Shown here in pieces: positions 57,907 through 64,000 of a DNA stretch of 64,000 nucleotides. Under the pieces are notes generated by a model that was given only the letters and a program-made list of their open reading frames with translations, made no database searches and had not been told where the DNA came from. The stretch is from Histoplasma ohiense (taxonomy: Eukaryota > Ascomycota > Eurotiomycetes > Onygenales > Ajellomycetaceae): contig JAEVHH010000003.1 in the NCBI GenBank assembly GCA_017607445.1, positions 3,658,001-3,722,000 of the forward strand, given 5' to 3'. Made by a program: the position numbers and the translations under genes. Position 1 is the stretch's first letter, and each line of letters opens with the position of its first letter.

Positions 57907-59289
57907 GATTTTTTCACCCTGAAGTTGGGGTGGGGAAGGGCAAGCAGATGGACATCGGCTAGTACCCTGCCGAGCTTGGTTCTCAGAATATTTTTTTTTT
58001 TCCCGCTCTTGATTTCCCAAGGACAAATGTTTGCTCTGTTTGCATGCTAAGTCCAGGTTTTGTTAGGGCGATCTCAAGTTGATGATACCATTTTGCTATT
58101 AGTATTGCATGTTCATCTCTGTTAAAGAAGGAAACCAAGCAAACATCATCGTCACAGGAGAACAGACGCCTTCAACTTGATGTTCTCTGTCCTCCTCTCC
58201 CGTCAAAGCAGTGGGAATGGAACCTGTGATCTTTAGATTTGGGATCAACCGTTACGGAGATTTTCCTGCCAAAATATTTGATGGATGATCTTAAATTAGT
58301 CTTTGCTAATAAACAGCCTTTCAGGATATCCCCAAACATGGTCATGTCTTCAAAAGTGATATGACGTTGTTGAGTTTCAGATCTATGTATTTTGGCTCGA
58401 TCACATTGGTATTGAACTCTCTCACTTTCATCTCCTAAGGGATTGGCTATTACTTCAGAGAGAGGGCAAGCTGGAAAGTATACACTCTCACGCACCTGAA
58501 TGCACTAGCCTTGCGTTCCATGTGAAGAGATATAGTCCAGCCTGCAAGAAGGATACGAATATATGTCTTGTGAGGTTCAACTGGAAACATCAACAACAAT
58601 ATTAATGTGAATGAAGAAAAACCAATTAACCCAGCATATCTCCCGAAACTACATAGCCCGGTCAGTGGGGCAGTGTTGTAAATGTACAGATATTGGGCAT
58701 CTTCAAGAAACTAAAGTAGATTGAAGATATGTATAAGGTATCCGGGAGTGCACGAACGTGTGCGTCTCAACAATTTTCTTTATTCTTCATTTCCGATATG
58801 TCAGGGACTGTTTGTAGCGTTTCAAACATTACTCCATCGTCTCTGGTTAAATAAGAGGAGGTATGCTCAATGGGCACATTATAGCTATGTCTATATTTAC
58901 CTTAAGAAGTCGCCAACGTTTCTGCACTGGAATCGTTCATCGATATTATAGATATATGTTTATAATTCGTGTAAGTAATTATTAATAGGCTTCCGTATAA
59001 CACCGCAAGGTAAACAAAGAGATCCAAAACCGTTTCCCCAAAGTTCCCTCAAGGGCGTAAACATGAAATAGGAAGCGAGAGATATCAACCCTGAGTCAAA
59101 TATGTCCAATAGAAACAGACCACCCAATCCAAAGTCTGAGATATTCTTATGAAGAAAACAAACAACACTTCTCACAAGAAGCGTACGTGAAACGAGAAAA
59201 GACACGCAGTTCCCCGTTGTCTTTCAACCGACCTGATTCACCACCATGATCATATCATCGAATTCGTTATCGGCACAGCCATATTCATA
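57907..59289. other. Intergenic, no supported gene
   Basis: About 1.4 kb between the PUF6 start and the stop of the 263-aa gene. A minus-strand frame at 58172-58495 (107 codons) is open but unrecognised and lacks clear splice partners. AT-rich sequence dominates after 58500. Confidence 0.55.
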
Positions 59290-60402
59290 TCACTTGGCAT
59301 CAGCCATAACGGGGATCTTCAAACTTCCCAGCTCAGCCACCTGGGTCGCACCAGCACCAGCACCATCGCTCTGCTCCCGCTTCCGCCCAGGCAAATGAAA
59401 GCCCAAACTCAAATGTGACGAACCAACTTTGTTATTATCGGCAGCTTCCACTCCGCCAGTGCCAGCTGCAGTAGAAGTAGAAGTATTAGGAGTAGGCATA
59501 GAAGCCGTCATCACGTTGTCCCCCAGGCGGGCCAAAAAGCCCTTCTTCTTCTTCAGTTTCGCATCGTCATTCAGACCTATGTCTACAAATTGCTCTTGGT
59601 CTTGCTCACATGCATCCTCATGCTCCTGTTGCTGAGCCCGCACTTCATGTGGAGACTCCGATGGAGGGTCGAAGGTGTAGCCGCTGATTGTTGAGCGAGG
59701 AGTTGCTGTAGGGCGGGAGAGGCGGGATTCGAAGGAGGTGCGGGATAGGCCGCTGTCAGATTGGCTGACGGGGGAGCGGGCGCAGATGTCCTGGGAGAAG
59801 AAAATTGGCAAAGAAAGTTAGATGGGGTTCTGTTTCTCAGTGGAGATATCTTGCTTGGAGGACCGGGGGACGGGGCAAGAGAGGGGGTGGTCTATACGAA
59901 TGAACGGCGATAGGAGTCGAAGGATTCTCGGGATATAGGGAACGGTTCATTCTCATCGACGAGGCTTCTTGTGTTATTTTGCGAGGATGGCTTGCGCCAG
60001 AAGCTCTTCTTCTCTGTGGGTGAGGGCTGATTGTAAAGGATTTGTCAACTCGGCTGCATTATGGTATATTCAAATATCTATAGGTGACTATTTATTACTG
60101 GGAACTGGAGGATCCTACCGGAAGATAGACCCCGTTATCATTAACAACTGCAACACGAAGTGTAACATACCCTGTTAGACAAAAACTAAATCGACAGGAG
60201 ATACAGAATTCAAGATATATAGCGTACCACTCATTTTGTACTCATTGGGCTTTTCATCCACACTGCGTCGGAGAGTCAATGATGTCCGTTGCAATCCGTT
60301 CGGGCCATTGCCCACCACATTCTGCAGAACTGGGGGGTCACTGGCAGCCGGCACAAGGTTCACGGCGGGGCGCTTGGGGAAGAGGTTTCGAATCTGGGGC
60401 AT
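59290..60402 (-). CDS. Unknown 263-aa serine-rich protein
   Basis: Three exons are proposed: 60228-60402, 59898-60013 and 59290-59790, giving 263 residues with frame kept. The start at 60402 (MPQIRNLFPKRPAVNL) is the first ATG. Exon 2 encodes a striking segment, KKSFWRKPSSQ, then SLVDENEPFPISRESFDSY, and exon 3 continues with SDSGLSRTSFESRLSR. These look like short conserved linear motifs or phosphosites in a disordered protein. A Lys run (DAKLKKKKGFLARLGD) could be amphipathic. There is no signal peptide or membrane segment. I recognise no domain; function is unknown. The exon-intron model is supported mainly by frame closure and coding-like composition. Confidence 0.68.
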
Positions 60403-61550
60403 GACTGGCGATGGGAACTTGGGAGGCGGTGATATATAAGTCCAGGAACGGGTCAATGACCGAATGATATAGTATAGTGACTAGTAATATGTGTATAACA
60501 TTTCATGCCGTATGTCGTACTCGATCCATCCCACCCACTTCCAGCTGACAATGGGAACTTTAATAACCAGCCCTGGATTCGGCTCACATGATCAGACAGG
60601 GACCAAGGTTCCTCCTCCAGGGCAAAAAAGTTAGGAATCAATGGATAGTAGACTTTGTAGCATTAAAGTTGACCCAGATCCTTGGATCTTTGATCCATCA
60701 ATAACCAAGATTCCATCCTCCCTCCCCTTGGATATAACATGGCAGGGACACAAATAACTTGCAGTTAGAAATCACATCCTGACAATCAGGTTCTCAATTG
60801 CATGAAAGTCTATTCTTATACATCTATCTATACTAGAAACATCAGCAGTGAATGTGGATCAAGAATGACGTGGTGATGTGTTGAACAGTTGGCAGTTATG
60901 GGTCTGTGAAGATCTTAGAATTGAAAATCGTGATGCCACCCCGGCAAATGCACTTGAAAAGTGAACTACAGTCTCTACTTTCAGTTGAGGGTGCTGAAGC
61001 TCCTCTATTAAAGTTAATCGCCCTTGACTGAAATTTACATCAGATATCCATCCATGGATACAAGGTAAATCTCAAGTTTGAGAAGAGGATCTTGCTGGAT
61101 GCTCAATTAGATCTCTAATCTCTTCCAAGCTTCTAACAATGTCCTCAAATTTATAGTTGTAAAATTATCTATGGCTTATTCTAAATCTATACTATATAGA
61201 AAACGAATATATATATATAAATCTATAATAAACATTATATAAAATCTATACTTGAGTACAGTATTAAATCATACACGAGTGATATATACAGACAGTGATA
61301 CTTTAAAAAAAAGTTGTCGTAAAAATCAGTTGAAGGCATTCATTACCACACTCCTCATCCTCGTTCACCATTCAGCCCTGGTGCTGACGCAGTCCCTGAG
61401 AAGGATTTTGCCAAGAAATTTAGCGCCCAAAACAAAGTTTGAGCCCTGTGTGGCGGCTGGCCCCTGCACGGACAAACAAACTTCGAGAGCCCTAACAAGT
61501 TCCGCGCCTCTGTTAAGGATCGGCTGAGTCAAACCCGGCTGATCGTTCAC
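60403..61550. other. Intergenic, no supported gene
   Basis: About 1.15 kb, AT-rich especially around 61140-61270 with TATATA runs. It must contain the 3' end of the secreted-protein transcript and the promoter of the 263-aa gene. The plus-strand frame 61252-61527 lacks family features. Confidence 0.55.
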
Positions 61551-62208
61551 TTATATCTTGGATGGTTGAGCTGCATAAATGGGCTCTCCATCAACGCGGC
61601 CGCCAGTTGTGAGCTCGAAGATCTCGATCTCAGCTCCTCGCCCCCCATACCGGCCCTGCCACTCAGCAACAAACATCGCAGTGTTGATCCACTTTAGATC
61701 GTTGATGTCCGTGCTGAATGTACTGCGCATGTGCTGTTAGTTGGTGGTAAATAGCTTCAGGAGATGGGAGACACATACGCGTAGCCCAATCCGTGAAGAT
61801 CCTGCTTGGAATAGGAGGTGGTGCCAACAACCTTGGCTATAATGTGCTCCCCGGCGTCGTTCTCAAAAAGATAACGGGATTCGAAAGACTAGTTATGGAA
61901 AGTCAGCCTGGCTTTATCATTTTGTGTCACACTGATGGACATACAGTGAAGCTCCCTGTGCAAGTGTCCAGATACGCTTCGACGGATGAGGTAATGTTCT
62001 CCACAATGTGGCCATTGAATCTGCCTTTGATATCGCCGCTCAAAACTGGGACGGTGGCAACCACGCCGGCTGCCGTCGTGGTGTTGATGGGATAGCCGAC
62101 CTGATACTCAATGGTGACGAAAGACTTGCCCTTCGGTTGATTGAAAACTCCATTTGCTGCCAGGGTGCCTGCCACTGAGCACATGAGAGTCAAAAATTTG
62201 AGATGCAT
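61551..62208 (-). CDS. Small secreted DUF3237-like protein
   Basis: A predicted secreted protein of 181 residues from exons 61945-62208, 61779-61888 and 61551-61722. The chosen ATG at 62208 gives a typical signal peptide (MHLKFLTLMCSVAGTLAANG) with probable cleavage after LAA; longer frames upstream lack a hydrophobic start. The mature part resembles DUF3237 beta-barrel proteins: a SGDIKGRFNGHIVENI segment, then SRYLFENDAGEHIIAKVVG, then a WINTAMFVAEWQGRYGG segment and C-terminal IEIFELTTGG. N-glycosylation sequons NTT and NIT are present. The molecular role of this family is unknown. It could be an extracellular or cell-wall protein. Confidence 0.72.
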
Positions 62209-64000
62209 TGTGAGAGGAAATTCTGTCGAATGAGGACTGAGAGGTCGTCGAGAAGGAGTTTGTAAATGATTGTTCGATGAAGTATCAATCGAGCGATGCA
62301 GGAGAGATTTATATCCATCATGGGAAGGGACCAAAATTCCTCTCTATCTGCGATCATGGCTTGGCCGCTTCTTGGTCTTGTTACGTCCGTACCAAAGATC
62401 AATGAGTTTTTTGTTGAGCGGAGATTGTAGTATGGACACAACCAATTAGAGTCAGCGGTGCGGTCCATGCATCCCTTCTTTGACAGCTCCGAGATACAAC
62501 GGACAGAACGATCTTCGGACTTATCCCATCACAATGGGGGGCTTGACTTTGCCGAGAAGCTTGAGAAACGACAATTTCAAAAATGTCAGCACTACAAGAT
62601 CCGGATGAATTGGCATCGCAATTTCAACGGAGATTCCTGCATTAGAATGGCTTACTGCGTGGGAACTCTCTTAGATTTGCTGGAAACTCAGCCAACATGT
62701 CCGAATGCTAGTGATGAGATAGATGATTGTAGAATATTTGTTTGGTGCGTGACGTTTGAAAAAGCAAGCAAAATGGAATGGCTTATTAATCGCCAGATCA
62801 GCGGATTTTCATCGTTAGACTTGCTAGTACGGAGTAGTTAACTATATATAGCCCAATCCATCAGGCTACCTAATATGCATACATTCAGTGATGCTCACAG
62901 GAAACAGGAATATCAAGATATTTTAATGCTGTGATGCTGTCTTTTGATCGACTCATACTAGTTACTCATCAGAGCCATCATTTAGTTAGTTATCTCATCA
63001 AAAACATTTCTAATTGTTAGTAATCTATCATCTACCAGATAGTTACTCCATGATATTCGAATATTCGAGAAAAAAAAAGCACATAGTTTCTAGAAAAACT
63101 CACCAATTATATTGTAGTTTCTTTGAAAAAAAAAAAAAAAAATCTCTTTTATCATTGCTATCTTTAGCAAGAGATTTATTCTCGAAATTTGTCTAATTTT
63201 CTCAAATGATGCTAATAGTTACTCATTAGTCTTAGGACTCTGTATGTGCTGCTACTGTTGAAGTTTATGTCAAGTTATCACTGGATAGAAACTCATTATA
63301 TATATACAGACTGCTAGATGATCATGCTGTGTATGTGGAATGAATGTCTGGATACTGGTAACTTATCTGAACGGGTAGCTATACAACGAAAATCCGATCT
63401 CGATCTTCTACGCGGCAACTGAATACACTCTTCAATCCCATCCACCATTCCCGTTTATGTTATCTATCCAATGAAGAGCCAGCCATGGTTTTCTGTACAA
63501 ACTAGAGAACGTGAAAAAAGAGATAATACCACAGGAGAAGAGTAGCAATGAAAAAGAAGATATATATATTAAACAAAAAAAAAAAAAAAAGGGGATATAA
63601 TTTACCTCCTCACCACTTGATATACAAAATGCAATGGAATCATTTTCCGTGCACTGACTGCATGCCGTCCCATTTCAAACACTATATTTACTGCATCGTT
63701 ACAAAAAAAAAAAAAAAGAATAATTTCATGTCCCTAGTTTGGATTTGTACCGCAATCCACCCACTCGCTCCCTCACATAGTAACCCTCACGCTACCTGGG
63801 CTGGAGGAAGCTTTCTCAACGGTATGGCTATACCGTGTACACAATCCTTTTGATCGTTGCTATCTCCCTCGACACATCCACTTCGAGCATTTTCCAGCTG
63901 GCCCGTTTCTGTAATGCCGAACTGGCTGCGGCTCCGCAGCATGTAGGTCGCCATGTTGCTGTCCCTCAATAATCCGGTGGTTCTCTATCGGGTTCAAGTG
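62209..64000. other. Terminal region, no supported gene
   Basis: A plus-strand frame 62458-62841 (127 codons) is open but unrecognised. The remainder is AT-rich with A runs near 63126, 63576 and 63701. The last 220 bp have short open frames on both strands (minus 63787-63969; plus around 63790-63967) that could be the edge of a gene continuing past the window, but neither can be supported. Confidence 0.5.

Noticed and set aside
58172..58495. 107-codon minus-strand ORF
   Set aside because: No recognised family and no clear exon partners; left as intergenic.
62458..62841. 127-codon plus-strand ORF
   Set aside because: Composition is protein-like but no family or transcript signal can be named; evidence too weak for a call.
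63787..63969. Minus-strand or plus-strand gene edge at the window end
   Set aside because: Both strands are open for about 60 codons and the sequence stops before a decision is possible.

Overview
The window looks like a nuclear chromosome segment from a filamentous ascomycete. Genes are protein-coding and split by short introns (about 50-230 bp) with GT...AG ends and CTAAC/CTGAC-like branch sites. The encoded proteins (fungal Med16, Rsc7, Hst3/4-type sirtuin, Gpp1-like phosphatase, a Zn2Cys6 regulator) are of Pezizomycotina type. Long poly-A/T tracts, pyrimidine-rich leaders and large gene-poor spacers suggest Eurotiomycetes, perhaps Onygenales such as Ajellomycetaceae; the genus is an inference I cannot settle.

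Layout. 1-9694: no gene recognised; homopolymers, a 9-bp minisatellite, GTAC-rich repeats and a long pyrimidine-rich leader region. 9695-12227 (+): RSC7/NPL6-type chromatin remodeller subunit. It converges with 14745-17067 (-), a homeodomain transcription factor, across a 2.5 kb low-complexity 3' region. 17068-25078 is gene-poor, with hairpins, palindromes and one doubtful small ORF. From 25 to 49 kb the segment is dense: GPP1-like phosphatase (-) / NUG1-type nucleolar GTPase (+); DPB4-like histone-fold protein (+); HST4-like sirtuin (-) / MED16 (+); RPL35 (-) / GOS1 SNARE (+); ATP10 (-) / DNA polymerase lambda (+); then a Zn2Cys6 regulator (+). 50178-50270 is an intron-containing tRNA-Leu(UAG). 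51192-62208 carries four minus-strand genes: a 1009-aa low-complexity protein, PUF6, a 263-aa unknown and a small secreted DUF3237-like protein. From 62209 to the end I see no supported gene.

The genes do not form a pathway cluster. Most are housekeeping functions (chromatin, transcription, replication/repair, ribosome assembly, secretion, ATP synthase assembly), and three divergent pairs share promoters of only 340-380 bp. I found no mobile element with coding capacity, no CRISPR, no secondary-metabolite core enzyme and no convincing new multi-gene system. The most unusual signals are structural: a strong hairpin at 38865-38936, an in-frame intron splitting the sirtuin NAD-binding motif, a shared 13-nt element upstream of two convergent regulators, and extreme exon structures in RPL35 and the GPP1-like gene. 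Exon coordinates were derived by hand from splice signals, frame closure and family conservation; ORFs open only from non-ATG codons were trimmed to ATG starts.
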